This document shows, in pieces, positions 8,351 to 16,294 of a DNA stretch of 64,000 bases. Position 1 is the stretch's first letter. Each line of letters opens with the position of its first letter. Source of the DNA: Planctomycetota bacterium (GTDB lineage Bacteria > Planctomycetota > UBA8742 > UBA2392). Both the position numbers and the translations under genes were made by a program. Under the pieces are notes generated by a model. It was given only the letters and a program-made list of their open reading frames with translations, did not search any database and had not been told where the DNA came from. Location: positions 372,001 through 436,000 of the forward strand of contig JABTUE010000001.1 in the NCBI GenBank assembly GCA_015075515.1, written 5' to 3'.

Positions 8351-9276
8351 CCGCGACAACTGCCGGCCTGGCCGATTTGATCCGCCGCGTGCCCGCGCTG
8401 GGGCTGATCGGCAACACGCCGCTGCTTGAGATCAACGTGCTGCAGAACCGGTTTCCGAACCTGTCCCTGCGCGCCAAGGCCGAATGGATCAACCCCGGCG
8501 GCAGCATCAAGGACCGCCCGGTGCTGAACATGCTGGCCCGGGTGATCGAAGACGACAACCTTGGCGGCCGCCGCGTGCTGGACAGCACCAGCGGCAACAG
8601 CGGCATCGCCTATGCCATGATCGGCGCGGCGCTGGGCATACCTGTCACGCTGGTGATTCCCGGCAACGCCAGCCAGGAACGTCTGCGGCGCATCCGGGCC
8701 CACGGCGCCGAAGTGATTTTGACCGACCCGCTGCTGGGCTACGACGAAGCCATGCGGCACTGCCACCGGCTGGCCCACGATCACGAGGACAAATACCTGC
8801 TGGTGGACCAGTACAGCAATGCCGCGAACTGGCACGCGCATTACAACGGAACAGCCGTGGAGATTCTGCGCCAGGGCGGCGGCGACGCCACGCACTTCAT
8901 CAGCGGCGTGGGCACCGGCGGCACGCTGACCGGCATTGCCCGGCGGCTGAAGGAACACAACCCGGCGCTGAAGGTGGTGCTGATGCAGCCCGAAGAATTC
9001 CCCGGCATTGAAGGCCTCAAGCCGCTGAAGAACCCCAACGACATCCGGCCCGTCAACTTTCATGAACACCTGGTGGACGACCGCGTCGAGGTCACAATTG
9101 AGGAAGCCTTTGAGCACAGCAGGCTGCTGGCGCAAAACGGCATCTTTGTGGGCCAGAGCGCCGGGGCCAACATCGCCGCCGCGGCCAGAATCGCCGCCCG
9201 CGAACCCGAGGCGCGCATCGTGACGCTTTTGCCCGACACCGGCGAACGCTACTACTCGACCGGGTTGTGGGATTGA
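8347..9276 (+). CDS. cysM: PLP-dependent cysteine synthase (CysM/CysK family)
   Basis: 309 residues, cytoplasmic. The enzyme makes cysteine from an activated serine (O-acetyl- or O-phosphoserine) and a sulfur donor. The PLP lysine is K55 in NPGGSIKDRP; the substrate loop STSGNSGIAYA and the phosphate-binding loop SGVGTGGTLTG are clear, and the end TLLPDTGERYYSTGLWD is typical. The start at 8347 overlaps the JAMM stop; an in-frame ORF extending upstream to 8227 runs inside the JAMM gene and is rejected. Co-translation with a JAMM protease favours a carrier-thiocarboxylate sulfur source, as for mycobacterial CysM, over free sulfide. Which activated serine is used cannot be read from sequence here. 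The next gene degrades serine, the same precursor. Confidence 0.9.
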   Translation: MTATTAGLADLIRRVPALGLIGNTPLLEINVLQNRFPNLSLRAKAEWINPGGSIKDRPVLNMLARVIEDDNLGGRRVLDSTSGNSGIAYAMIGAALGIPVTLVIPGNASQERLRRIRAHGAEVILTDPLLGYDEAMRHCHRLAHDHEDKYLLVDQYSNAANWHAHYNGTAVEILRQGGGDATHFISGVGTGGTLTGIARRLKEHNPALKVVLMQPEEFPGIEGLKPLKNPNDIRPVNFHEHLVDDRVEVTIEEAFEHSRLLAQNGIFVGQSAGANIAAAARIAAREPEARIVTLLPDTGERYYSTGLWD

Positions 9277-9283
9277 GCAGCAG

Positions 9284-9435
9284 GTCTGGGTGCAGGTTCA
9301 GGTTCGGGACTGCGGTCGGCGTTGGGGTCAAGGTCAAGATCAAGATTGGATCCGTGATCTGGGACTTGACCTGAACCTTGACCTGAACCTGTACCCATGC
9401 CTGATTCTGCACCCGAACCTGCACCCGCATCAACC
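9284..9435. repeat. Hexamer repeat array forming a long imperfect palindrome
   Basis: Degenerate 6-bp repeats run in one direction on the left (CAGGTT at 9293-9305, GGTCAA at 9326-9337) and as their reverse complements on the right (TTGACCTGAACC twice at 9366-9389, CCCGAACCTGCACC at 9412-9425). The two halves can fold on each other around about 9350. It occupies the space between cysM and sdaA and overlaps an in-frame 5' extension of sdaA that is probably untranslated. Confidence 0.6.
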
Positions 9436-9501
9436 CCTGCCTTTACGCCCCCGCCAAAACCGCTAGTGTTTCGCTCCCGCGTCACCCTGCGGGAGTTCCC
9501 C

Positions 9502-10740
9502 ATGGAATCCTTGCGCGAGCTGTACCGCATCGGCGCGGGGCCTTCGGCCTCGCACACGATGGGCCCCAAGCGCGCGGCCGAACTGTTTCTGGCACGCAAC
9601 CCCAACGCCCCGGCGTACCGCGTCACGCTGTTTGCCAGCCTTGCCGCCACCGGCAAGGGCCACCTGACGGATACGGCGATTCTTCAGGTGTTTGCGGGCC
9701 GCAAACTGGACATCCAGTGGAAGCCGCGCGAGCGCATGCCGCTGCACCCCAACGGCATGACCTGGGAGGCACTGGATGATGCCGGCCAAAGCGCCGTCAC
9801 CTGGCAGGTCTACAGTGTGGGCGGCGGGGCGCTTCTGGACGGCGACGGCGGCAGCGCGCCGGCGCGCATTTACCCGGTCAAGACCATGAAGGAGGCGCTC
9901 GACTGGGCAGCCAAACACAACTCACCGCTGTGGAAATTCGTGGAACACGTTGAGGGCAAGGATATCTGGGACTATCTGGCCACCTGCTGGAAGGCCATGC
10001 AGGAAGCCATCGAGCGCGGCCTGGAAAGCTACGGCACCCTGCCCGGCGCGCTGAAGCTCAAGCGCAAGGCCCACCGCCACTACCAGCAGGCCAAGGGCCG
10101 GCCCGGCAACCTGCAACGCACGGGGCTTTTGACCTCGTATGCCCTGGCGGTCAGCGAAGAAAACGCCAGCGGCGGCACGGTGGTGACAGCGCCCACCTGC
10201 GGCGCCTGCGGCGTGATGCCGGCGGTGCTGCGCTGGCTCAAGGAAACGCTCAACGCCGACGACCGGCAGATTCTGCGGGCGATGGCCACGGCCGGGCTGG
10301 TGGGCAACTTTGTCAAGCACAACGCCAGCATCAGCGGCGCCGCCGTGGGCTGCCAGGGCGAGGTCGGCACCGCCTGCAGCATGGCCGCGGCCGCGGCCGC
10401 CCAGTTGATGGGCGGCGACAGCAAACAGATCGAATACGCCGCCGAAATGGGCATTGAGCACCACCTGGGACTGACCTGCGACCCGGTGGCGGGGCTGGTG
10501 CAGATTCCGTGCATTGAACGCAACGCCGTGGGCGCCATGCGCGCCGTGGATTGCGCCGACTACGCGCTGCTGTCCGACGGCAGCCACGAGATCCCGTTTG
10601 ACACCGTGGTGCGCACCATGAAGGCCACGGGCGAAGACATGCAGGAACGCTACCGCGAAACCAGCGAGGGCGGCCTGGCCAAGATGCACGTGCCCGAAGG
10701 CGTGGACATCAAGGCAATTGAGGCCAACCACTGCGCGTGA
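9502..10740 (+). CDS. sdaA: L-serine ammonia-lyase, single-chain iron-sulfur type
   Basis: 412 residues, cytoplasmic. It deaminates L-serine to pyruvate and ammonia with a 4Fe-4S cluster. The beta domain comes first (SLRELYRIGAGPSASHTMGPKRA), then the alpha domain with the cluster cysteines in APTCGACGVMPAVL and CDPVAGLVQIPCIERN. The fused beta-alpha order is that of SdaA. The ATG at 9502 gives the normal family start (MESLRELY); an upstream extension to 9397 is Pro/Ala-rich, lies in a repeat array and is unlikely to be translated. It lies downstream of cysM on the same strand, so serine use for cysteine and serine breakdown are encoded side by side. The 225-base repeat-rich gap suggests separate transcription. 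Confidence 0.93.
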   Translation: MESLRELYRIGAGPSASHTMGPKRAAELFLARNPNAPAYRVTLFASLAATGKGHLTDTAILQVFAGRKLDIQWKPRERMPLHPNGMTWEALDDAGQSAVTWQVYSVGGGALLDGDGGSAPARIYPVKTMKEALDWAAKHNSPLWKFVEHVEGKDIWDYLATCWKAMQEAIERGLESYGTLPGALKLKRKAHRHYQQAKGRPGNLQRTGLLTSYALAVSEENASGGTVVTAPTCGACGVMPAVLRWLKETLNADDRQILRAMATAGLVGNFVKHNASISGAAVGCQGEVGTACSMAAAAAAQLMGGDSKQIEYAAEMGIEHHLGLTCDPVAGLVQIPCIERNAVGAMRAVDCADYALLSDGSHEIPFDTVVRTMKATGEDMQERYRETSEGGLAKMHVPEGVDIKAIEANHCA

Positions 10741-10770
10741 ACACCGGCGGGCGGCGCAACGGCTGTTTCC

Positions 10771-10798
10771 TTGCTCATTGCCGGTTTTGAGTTACCCT
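10771..10798 (+). promoter_or_regulatory. Promoter for gltX
   Basis: TTGCTC (10771-10776), a 16-base spacer and TACCCT (10793-10798) lie just upstream of gltX. The -10 box ends 10 bases before the ATG at 10809, which implies a leader of only a few bases and fits the lack of a Shine-Dalgarno site. Confidence 0.45.
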
Positions 10799-10808
10799 CG
10801 CGCGCCTT

Positions 10809-12416
10809 ATGACCACGCCCGCACGAGTTCGCGTTGCCCCCAGCCCCACCGGCGACCCGCACGTCGGCACGGCCTACATGGCCCTGTTCGACCGCGCCAT
10901 GGCCGACAAGACCGGCGGCCGGTTTATTCTGCGCATTGAAGACACCGACCGCACCCGCTATGTCGCCGACAGCGAACAGAAGATCTTTGAAGCCCTGAAG
11001 TGGCTGGGCCTTCAGCCCGACGAAGGCCCGCCCGAGCACGGCCCCGGCGGCCCCTACGGCCCCTACCGCCAGAGCGAACGCCTGCCGCTGTACAAACAGG
11101 CCGCCGACGAACTGGTGGCCAAAGGCAGGGCCTACAAGTGCTATTGCACCAGCGAACGGCTGGAAACACTGCGCAAGATCCAGCAGGCCGAAAAATCCAA
11201 GTTTGTGGGCTACGACGGACTGTGCCGCAACCTGACACCCGAACAGATCGCCGCCAACGACGCGGCGGGCAAGCCGCACGTGGTGCGGCTGAAGCTGCGG
11301 CGCGAGGGCACGATCAAGGTGCACGACCTGTTCCGCGGCGAATTGAGCTTTGACGCCGCCGAACAGCAGGACGCCGTGATGCTGAAAAGCGACGGCTTTC
11401 CCACCTATCACCTGGCGATGGCCGTGGACGACCACGCCATGAAGATCACCCACGTGATCCGGGCCGAGGAGTGGCTGCCCAGCACGCCGATTCACTTCGA
11501 GCTGTACCGCGCCTTTGGCTGGGAAATCCCCGTGTTCGCCCACATGCCGCTGTTGCGCAACAAGGACAAAAGCAAGATCAGCAAGCGCAAGAACCCCACC
11601 AGCCTGCTGTGGTACCGCGACGCCGGGTTTCTGCCCGAGGCCCTGCGCAACTTTCTGGGACTGATGGGTTTTTCCCTGCCCAATGACCAGGAGATCTTCA
11701 CTTACCAGGAGTTTCTGCAGCACTTTGATCTGGCCAAGGTGAACATTGGCGGACCGATCTTTGACCTGCAGAAACTGCACTGGCTCAATGGCGAATACAT
11801 CCGCAGACTTGACGACGCCGACCTGGCCGCGCGGATTGTGGAACAGTGCAAACTGCTGGCCGGGCGCGAGGCCGAACTGGCCGATCTGCCCGAATCCGAA
11901 CTGCCGCAGGAAACGTTTCTCAAAGACTTCGAGCAGAAGCGCCGGCGCCAAAGCCGCATCCTGGGCGGGCTGGCGGGTGAACTTACGGCACGCGTGGCGA
12001 AACAGCCGGACGCGCTGCTGCCGATCATGCCGCTGATCAAGGAACGCCTGCACACGCTGGTCGAGGCCGCGGATTACCTGCCCATGTTCTTCACCGGCGA
12101 GTTCGCCTTCACGCGCGAAGCGTTCGTGCCCAAAAAGCAGACGCCCGAGGGCGCGGTGCAGGCATTGAAGGAAGCGCGCGCGATCCTGGCCGCCCAGGAC
12201 TTTGCCGCGCCCGGCGCCAAAGACGCGCTGGATGCCGCGTTCCGCGCCAAAGCCGAGGCATTGGGCCAGAAGATCGGCCCGTTTCTGGGCCCGGTGCGCG
12301 TGGCGCTTACCGGCGCGACGGTCAGCCCGCCACTGGTGGAAAGCATGCTGGTGCTGGGCAAGGCCGAAACGCTCAGGCGCCTGGACAACGCGCTGAAGTT
12401 TCTGGGGCAAGCATAG
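10809..12416 (+). CDS. gltX: Glutamyl-tRNA synthetase
   Basis: 535 residues, cytoplasmic class I synthetase that charges tRNA-Glu. The HIGH signature reads PSPTGDPHVGTAYMALF near the N-terminus and the KMSKS loop reads KSKISKRKN (about residue 256). Between them are RIEDTDRTR and the connective domain. C-terminal helices for anticodon binding follow. A Gly-rich GPGGPYGPYRQSER stretch replaces the usual shorter loop in the catalytic half. Length is a little over the common 470-500 residues because of the C-terminal part. It lies next to a promoter with almost no leader and is followed by a hairpin, so it is probably monocistronic. Confidence 0.96.
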   Translation: MTTPARVRVAPSPTGDPHVGTAYMALFDRAMADKTGGRFILRIEDTDRTRYVADSEQKIFEALKWLGLQPDEGPPEHGPGGPYGPYRQSERLPLYKQAADELVAKGRAYKCYCTSERLETLRKIQQAEKSKFVGYDGLCRNLTPEQIAANDAAGKPHVVRLKLRREGTIKVHDLFRGELSFDAAEQQDAVMLKSDGFPTYHLAMAVDDHAMKITHVIRAEEWLPSTPIHFELYRAFGWEIPVFAHMPLLRNKDKSKISKRKNPTSLLWYRDAGFLPEALRNFLGLMGFSLPNDQEIFTYQEFLQHFDLAKVNIGGPIFDLQKLHWLNGEYIRRLDDADLAARIVEQCKLLAGREAELADLPESELPQETFLKDFEQKRRRQSRILGGLAGELTARVAKQPDALLPIMPLIKERLHTLVEAADYLPMFFTGEFAFTREAFVPKKQTPEGAVQALKEARAILAAQDFAAPGAKDALDAAFRAKAEALGQKIGPFLGPVRVALTGATVSPPLVESMLVLGKAETLRRLDNALKFLGQA

Positions 12417-12450
12417 CAGGGCGCGTTGAGAAGTGCTTCTCAACGCCCTG
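12417..12450 (+). terminator. Hairpin after gltX
   Basis: CAGGGCG(CG)TTGAGAAG pairs with CTTCTCAACGCCCTG around a TG turn, with one two-base bulge. It starts directly after the gltX stop and overlaps the 3' end of the convergent exonuclease gene. No T-tract follows, so termination may be inefficient or factor-assisted. Confidence 0.55.
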
Positions 12451-13099
12451 CCCGCCCGCGCGACTGCACGGGCCGGCGCGCGAGAACTTCACGCCGCGAG
12501 CCGGGCTGTCGCCCGTGGCAGAAGTCGCCTCGAGGCGACTTCTGCCACGGCCTGATAGCGCCTAGGGGCCAGAACTTTCCGGCGGCAAGCACGATCCGGG
12601 CGCAGGCCTCGGCGTCGCTCAGCGCGTCGTGGTGGTTCAATTCAAGGCCCATCACCTTTGCCACGTGGTTGAGATTGGCGGGGCGGATGCCCAGCGTGCG
12701 GCGTGCCTGGCGCACCGTGCAGACCCAGGGCAGGTCCGGCGGGTCAATGCCGGCGTTGTAACAGCAGGCCAGCAGCACGGCGCGGTCAAAACCCGCGTTG
12801 TGCGCGGCCAGAAACCCCACGCCCTCAAACAGCCCGCGCAGCACCGGCCAGGCCTGTCCGAAACTGGGCTTGTCATGCAGGTCGGCCAGGGTCAGGCCGT
12901 GGATGTCCGTGTACCAGATCTCGTGGTTGGGCGGGCGGATCAACTGGCGCACGCGGCGCGTGACGCGCCCGCGCTCGACGCGCACCAGCCCGACGCTGCA
13001 GGCGCTGCCGGGGTCGGGCGCGCTGGTTTCAAAATCCAGCGCGACAAACGGCCCGGCGGGCGGGTCAATGAAGCCTGTAGACGTGTTTTGGCGGGCCAT
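12440..13099 (-). CDS. DnaQ-like 3'-5' exonuclease (DEDDh family)
   Basis: 219 residues. Exo I is FVALDFETS (D22, E24), Exo II is in AHNAGFDRAVL, and Exo III is HDALSDAEACARI, giving a full DEDDh set. Such small proteins resemble DNA polymerase III epsilon or RNase T-like nucleases; there is no second domain to specify DNA repair versus RNA work. The ATG at 13099 is preceded by GGGGT; the frame extends much further upstream but runs antisense-like through low-complexity sequence and is rejected. The last 35 or so residues are encoded by a 38-base perfect palindrome and an adjacent hairpin, so the natural C-terminus seems to have been replaced by repeat sequence after the conserved Exo III helix. 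Confidence 0.85.
   Translation of the reverse strand: MARQNTSTGFIDPPAGPFVALDFETSAPDPGSACSVGLVRVERGRVTRRVRQLIRPPNHEIWYTDIHGLTLADLHDKPSFGQAWPVLRGLFEGVGFLAAHNAGFDRAVLLACCYNAGIDPPDLPWVCTVRQARRTLGIRPANLNHVAKVMGLELNHHDALSDAEACARIVLAAGKFWPLGAIRPWQKSPRGDFCHGRQPGSRREVLARRPVQSRGRAGR
12513..12550. repeat. 38-nt perfect palindrome, copy 1 of a dispersed REP-like family
   Basis: The 38 bases are identical to their own reverse complement (core AGAAGTCGCCTCGAGGCGAC). It lies inside the 3' end of the exonuclease gene. A second hairpin at 38641-38673 has the same GAAGTCGCC/GGCGACTTC core and the same flanks (GTCGC before, GCCTG after), so the two are related copies. Confidence 0.75.
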
Positions 13100-13157
13100 A
13101 CCCCAAGCATAACAGGCCGGGCGACGCGGGCATTGCCGTCGGCGCCGCCCGCGCGCG

Positions 13158-13979
13158 TCATTCGGCCTTCTTCTTCGGCGCGCGTCGGGCCGCCGGTTTT
13201 TTGGCCGCGGGCTTTTTGGCCAGCTTCTTGTCGCCGGTGGCGGCCTTGCGCTTGCCGGTGGATCTGGGTTTGGCCTCGCCGTCGGCGGTTTTGCGGCGGC
13301 GCGCGGTTTTTCTGTCGCCGGCGGGTGCGGGCTGTGGCGGCGCGGATTCAGCGGCGTTGCGCGCCGGTTCCGGCTGCGAAACAGGCGGCGCGTGCTCGCG
13401 CGATGGTGAAGTATCGGCTGTGTCGGGGGCCTGCCTGTCCTGGGCCTGCCGAACGGAGGACTCCTGTTCGCGTGCCGGCGCCTGCTGATCCTGGCCCTGA
13501 CCCTGACCTGCGCCCTGCGCGCGTTCGCGTTCGCGGCCACGGCCACGTCCATGGCGCCGCCGGCCGCCCTCGCGGCCCGGCTGTGGCTGCGGGCCTGCTG
13601 GCTCGCCTTGCGGGCGGGGCGCGGGCTGGGGTTGGCGGATCACCTCCATGGGCGGCAGTTCGGGCAGGTCGGCGCCGAAGCTGACGGCCTTTTCGGCTTC
13701 CGTCTGGATGCGCTGGGTGCGCTGCAGGCGCTGCTGTTCGCGTTCGCGCTGGCGGCGGCCGCCGCGCCGGCGGCGCTTGCCCTCGCGGCGTTCGCCGGTG
13801 GCAAAGGTCGTGCCCGGCGCGCCCGTGGCTGCCGGCGGCGGCGCGACGTTGCTGCGCACCTTGTGGGCTTCGTTGCGCACAAACGAGTTGATGCGCTGGT
13901 CCATGTCATAGACCACGCGGACCTGGCGGTCGTTCACGTAGTAGAAGCGCGACTGGCCCAGCGTCAGGTCGCCGGGCAT
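13158..13979 (-). CDS. rng: Basic low-complexity protein, probably the detached C-terminal arm of RNase E/G
   Basis: 273 residues. The first 30 residues (SRFYYVNDRQVRVVYDMDQ) look folded; the rest is intrinsically disordered: an Arg-rich stretch (GKRRRRGGRRQRER), Pro/Gln/Gly-rich sequence, and an AKKP/KKKAE-rich tail like histone H1. The ATG at 13979 follows the RNase E/G catalytic-fragment stop (13982-13984) with TGAATATG spacing. The RNase domain normally continues past that point with a beta segment, which this ORF's start resembles, so I think it is the same polypeptide displaced by a one-base frame change. Basic disordered arms of RNase E bind RNA and degradosome partners. The alternative is a separate, translationally coupled RNA-binding protein. 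Confidence 0.6.
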   Translation of the reverse strand: MPGDLTLGQSRFYYVNDRQVRVVYDMDQRINSFVRNEAHKVRSNVAPPPAATGAPGTTFATGERREGKRRRRGGRRQREREQQRLQRTQRIQTEAEKAVSFGADLPELPPMEVIRQPQPAPRPQGEPAGPQPQPGREGGRRRHGRGRGRERERAQGAGQGQGQDQQAPAREQESSVRQAQDRQAPDTADTSPSREHAPPVSQPEPARNAAESAPPQPAPAGDRKTARRRKTADGEAKPRSTGKRKAATGDKKLAKKPAAKKPAARRAPKKKAE

Positions 13980-13981
13980 AT

Positions 13982-15430
13982 TCAAACAGCACGCGCCTTG
14001 TCGAACTCTTCCTCCAGCAGGTCAATGTCCTCGCGGAACTCACTGTGCAGGTGCGACAGCACGTGCGGGTGCACCTGCACGACCAGTTCGATCACACGCG
14101 GCTCGCACAGCGCCAGCTTCATGCGCCGGATCAGGCTCAGGCACATGGTTTCGGCCGAATGCACCATGCCAAAGCCGTTGCAGGTGGGGCAACTGACGTA
14201 GGTGTAGGCCTTGATGCTGGGGCGCACGCGCTGGCGGGTCAGTTCAATCACGCCAAACGGGCTCATGCGCGCGACCTTGGTGCGGGCGCGGTCCTTGCGC
14301 AGTTCGCGGCGCAGGGCGTTTTCGATTTCGCCGCGGTGCTTGGCGCTCATCATGTCAATCAGGTCGCAGCACACGATGCCGCCCAGATCGCGCAGCCGGA
14401 GCTGGCGGCAGATTTCCGGAATCGCCTCCAGGTTCGTCAGGTACGCCGTGCGCTCGGCGTCGCCGGCAGACGTGAACTTGCCGCTGTTGACGTCAATGCT
14501 GACCAGCGCCTCGGTCTGTTCCACGTACAGATAGCCGCCGGATTTCAGGTTCACCTTTTTGTCAAAGATGCGCTCGATCTGGCCCTCCAGGCCTTCGGCG
14601 AAAAACAGCGGCACTTCGCCGTCGTACAGCTTCACGCGGTCCTTGAAGCTGGGCATCAACTGGTCAAAGAACCCCAGCACGCGCTCGTAGACCGCGCGGT
14701 CGTCAATCACGATCTCTTCGGTTTCGGCCGTGAAGTAATCGCGCACGGTGCGGATCGCCGGGTCGCTGTCGCTGTACAGCAGCGCCGGCGCCGGCGCCTC
14801 GGCAATGCGCGACGTGATCACGTTCCACAGACGCAGCAGATAGTTCAGGTCACGGTTCAGGTCGTCAAAGCTGCGGTTGATCGCCGCGGTGCGGATGATC
14901 ACCCCCATGCCCTCGGGCACCGGCAGCCGGTCCAGAATCTTGCGCAGCTCGTTGCGCGCGCCGCCGTCTTCAATCTTGCGGCTGACACCGCCGCGCTGGC
15001 TGTTGGGCGTCAGCACCATATAGCGGCCGGGCAGGCTGATCATGCTGGTCAGGCCGGGGCCCTTGCCGCCCTGGCTGGCCTTGGCGACCTGGACCACCAC
15101 TTCCTGGTCGCGCTTGAGCAGGTTCTGGATACGCGGCAGCGGCCCGCGGTGAAAGCGCAGGGCCGGGCCGTTGGGCGGGGCCGAACCGTCGCCGCCGGAG
15201 GGCGCCGGACCGGTGTTGCCGGATTCAGGCGGCAGCATGTCCGGGGGCAGCGTGCCGTCTTCGAACAGGCGCTTTGGCAGATGACCGCCGCGCTTTTTGG
15301 GCAGGCGGCGTTTTTTCTGGCGCGGCGGGCGCGAGGCCTGGGGCCCGGCGGCCGGATGGGGCTGCGGCTCGTCAACGGGCGCGGGGGCGTCCTGCGCCGC
15401 GGGCTGCGGCTGGGCGGAGGCCCGCCTGGG
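13982..15430 (-). CDS. rng: Ribonuclease E/G, catalytic fragment (frame-shifted from its S1 part)
   Basis: This frame is open from 15430 (after a TAA at 15431-15433) to the stop at 13982; its first ATG is at 15238. It carries the end of the S1 insertion (basic PRQKKRR, LPKKRGG), then RNase E/G blocks: LKRDQEVVVQVAK, KGPGLTSMISLPGRYMVL, the RNase H-like domain, the 5' sensor region, and the metal-binding aspartates in SIDVNSGKFTSAGDAERTAY and GGIVCCDLIDMM. The Zn-link motif is CPTCNGFG. All expected catalytic residues are present, so the enzyme looks functional apart from frame breaks. The domain end (DIDLLEEEFDKARAV) is shorter than usual because the next part is in another frame. Confidence 0.85.
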   Translation of the reverse strand, partial: PRRASAQPQPAAQDAPAPVDEPQPHPAAGPQASRPPRQKKRRLPKKRGGHLPKRLFEDGTLPPDMLPPESGNTGPAPSGGDGSAPPNGPALRFHRGPLPRIQNLLKRDQEVVVQVAKASQGGKGPGLTSMISLPGRYMVLTPNSQRGGVSRKIEDGGARNELRKILDRLPVPEGMGVIIRTAAINRSFDDLNRDLNYLLRLWNVITSRIAEAPAPALLYSDSDPAIRTVRDYFTAETEEIVIDDRAVYERVLGFFDQLMPSFKDRVKLYDGEVPLFFAEGLEGQIERIFDKKVNLKSGGYLYVEQTEALVSIDVNSGKFTSAGDAERTAYLTNLEAIPEICRQLRLRDLGGIVCCDLIDMMSAKHRGEIENALRRELRKDRARTKVARMSPFGVIELTRQRVRPSIKAYTYVSCPTCNGFGMVHSAETMCLSLIRRMKLALCEPRVIELVVQVHPHVLSHLHSEFREDIDLLEEEFDKARAV

Positions 15431-15572
15431 TTATGCGGCGGTTGGTCTGCTCGGCGGCGGTTTGCGCGGGTTGATCGGCTAGGGCCTGCGTCGGCGGTCG
15501 CGGCGCTGGTTTTCGGCGGCAGCGCGCGGCGGCTTCGCGGGCTTCGCGGCGGCGGCGTCCACCGCGGCGGCG

Positions 15573-16292
15573 CTACGGCGGCGACGGCGGCGCGCGGCTG
15601 GCCGTCAGGGCAAGGGGTACCGGCGCGCTGGCTGGGCTCGCCGCCGGCGTCACCTCGTCGCCGTCTCCTTCATCGTCTCCTTCGTCGTCGTCGTCCTCTT
15701 CGCCCTGGTCGCCGGCGTTGTCGCGCGGCACGGATTCGGCCTGCGGCGCCGGCGGCGGGGTTTCCGGCATCGGCTCGGGTGACGGCGGATCCACGACCAG
15801 GGGCGAATCAGTCAGCCGGTGGCCGGGCTGGGGTTCGTTCAGCCGGTCCAGAAACTCGGCCTCGCGCGGGGCGCCGTTTTCAGGCGCGGCGCCGTTGTCG
15901 GCCGGGGGCGTCACCTTGGGCACGTCGCCGGTGCCCACGAACTCGTCCACCTCTTCGACATCCTGTTCGCTGCTGTTGGACAGCATGGACTCTTCGGGCA
16001 GCGGCTCACGGATGCGCAGCGTGCGCGGGAACAGCTCGGTCAACGGCGGGTTGTTCTCATAGGCATACAGCACGTCGCTGACGTGCAGAAAGCCGTTGCG
16101 CTCAAGGCCGATATCCACAAACGCGGCCTGGATGCCGGGCTCGACGTTCTGGATCACGCCCTTGTAGATGTTGCCCACGTGCTTGAGCTGGCTGGGCCGG
16201 TCCACAAAGTATTCAAACAGCCGGCCGTCTTCGATAACCGCAATGCGGCATTCGTCGCCGTCGGCCACGTTCATCAGAATTCTGCGAGACAT
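15573..16292 (-). CDS. rng: Ribonuclease E/G, N-terminal S1 fragment with acidic insertion
   Basis: 239 residues. It begins as RNase E/G normally does (MSRRILMNVADGDECRIAVIE), with S1 residues VGNIYKGVIQNVEPGIQAAFVDIGLERNGFLH, split in halves for readability as KGVIQNVEPG and AAFVDIG. After DVLY it enters a long acidic, Pro-rich insertion (EEDDDDEGDDEGDGDE) inside the S1 domain. The frame then ends at 15573, but the adjacent frame continues plausibly with a basic stretch (RRRRRRSAAAVDAAAAKP), so the true gene runs on to 13982 or beyond. ATG 16292 has AAGGG upstream; a GTG at 16298 overlaps the stop of the DUF2344 gene and is an alternative start. Confidence 0.85.
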   Translation of the reverse strand: MSRRILMNVADGDECRIAVIEDGRLFEYFVDRPSQLKHVGNIYKGVIQNVEPGIQAAFVDIGLERNGFLHVSDVLYAYENNPPLTELFPRTLRIREPLPEESMLSNSSEQDVEEVDEFVGTGDVPKVTPPADNGAAPENGAPREAEFLDRLNEPQPGHRLTDSPLVVDPPSPEPMPETPPPAPQAESVPRDNAGDQGEEDDDDEGDDEGDGDEVTPAASPASAPVPLALTASRAPPSPP

Positions 16293-16294
16293 GT

